From: Fidelibacterota bacterium
Lineage (GTDB): Bacteria; Fidelibacterota; UBA2242
Reading direction: 5' to 3'
NCBI GenBank assembly: GCA_023229045.1
Contig: JALOAB010000037.1
Location: 1 to 13,445 of the forward strand
DNA: 13,445 nucleotides
Shown here: piece after piece, positions 13,236-13,445 of the stretch
Position numbering within the stretch: position 1 is the stretch's first letter
Layout of the letters: each line of letters starts with the position of its first letter
Position numbers and translations under genes: made by a program
Notes under the pieces: generated by a model
The model's input: the letters and a program-made list of their open reading frames with translations, nothing else
Told to the model about the DNA's origin: nothing
Database searches by the model: none

Positions 13236-13445
13236 ATGAAGGTAATAAACTTGAAAATCAAGATATTATTGACATTGTGTAGTGTCTTTATCATCGCACT
13301 AAATGCCGATAATGTCGTATTGAATGAGAAGGAAACAGGCGACCAGCCCCAATGGAAACAAAACCTGAAGATCAAAGGTGATTTCCGCTATCGCAATGAT
13401 TGGAAAAAATTTGACTCCGATAACGTTGCCCGAGTGCGCCAGCGG
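13236..13445 (+). CDS. Probable outer-membrane porin-like protein (partial, N-terminal part)
   Basis: Seventy codons are present and the gene runs off the right edge. The N-terminus MKVINLKIKILLTLCSVFIIALNA is a good Sec signal peptide, with cleavage likely after LNA (about residue 24). It is followed by a polar linker (ETGDQPQWKQN) and LKIKGDFRYRNDWKKFDSDNVARVRQR, which resembles the first beta-strand and turn of the Porin_5-type putative porins (pattern GDFRxRxE...RxRxR). The family assignment is by eye and based on a short stretch. GGAG at 13226-13229 is 6 bases from the chosen ATG; an in-frame ATG at 13224 overlaps that site and is unlikely to be used. The gene is probably transcribed separately from the rnf operon. 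Confidence 0.65.
   Translation, partial: MKVINLKIKILLTLCSVFIIALNADNVVLNEKETGDQPQWKQNLKIKGDFRYRNDWKKFDSDNVARVRQR

Noticed and set aside
1..13445. Search for CRISPR arrays, transposases, phage or defence genes
   Set aside because: No regularly spaced long repeats and no recombinase, nuclease or toxin-antitoxin signatures were seen; the short heptamer repeats lack spacers.

Overview
The window looks like a chromosomal segment of an anaerobic or facultative Gram-negative bacterium. It encodes a lipoprotein signal, a porin-like outer-membrane protein and a complete Rnf complex. Genes carry recognisable Shine-Dalgarno sequences, and one promoter is a textbook sigma-70 type (TTGACA, 17 bp, TATACT); both argue against Bacteroidota proper, which usually lack these signals. 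Together with the style of the proteins, this suggests an FCB-related or candidate-phylum lineage. That placement is inference; I cannot name the organism. All protein genes are on the + strand; only the tmRNA is on the - strand.

Left part (1-4494): the 3' part of an M16 zinc-peptidase-family gene, a class I aminotransferase, a NodB-type polysaccharide deacetylase with no canonical start next to its ribosome-binding site, a small solitary MerR-family regulator behind its own strong promoter, a tRNA-Pro(GGG), and an uncharacterised 313-residue probable TIM-barrel protein with a Cys-X-Cys-X2-Cys motif.

Middle (4495-6421): a 163-bp spacer with two 13-bp AACCGGTTTGTTT repeats 52 bp apart, a GT4-type glycosyltransferase, then a convergent one-piece tmRNA (ssrA). 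Its deduced tag, ANSFGTVAYA, ends in AYA instead of the usual LAA. A 157-bp divergent region separates the tmRNA from the next operon.

Right part (6422-12944): a tightly packed eight-gene operon, rnfC-rnfD-rnfG-rnfE-rnfA-rnfB-rseC-apbE. It encodes the ferredoxin:NAD+ oxidoreductase/ion pump, an RseC-like membrane protein, and the lipoprotein ApbE flavin transferase that would attach FMN covalently to RnfD and RnfG. A 291-bp spacer with 7-bp-period repeats follows, and the start of a probable porin gene runs off the right edge.

No CRISPR array, insertion sequence, phage gene or obvious defence system is visible. The points most worth following are the non-canonical tmRNA tag with its duplicated pseudoknot strand, the missing start and same-frame arrangement of the deacetylase, the unknown TIM-barrel protein, and the 7-bp-period repeats, one of which lies in the apbE signal peptide.
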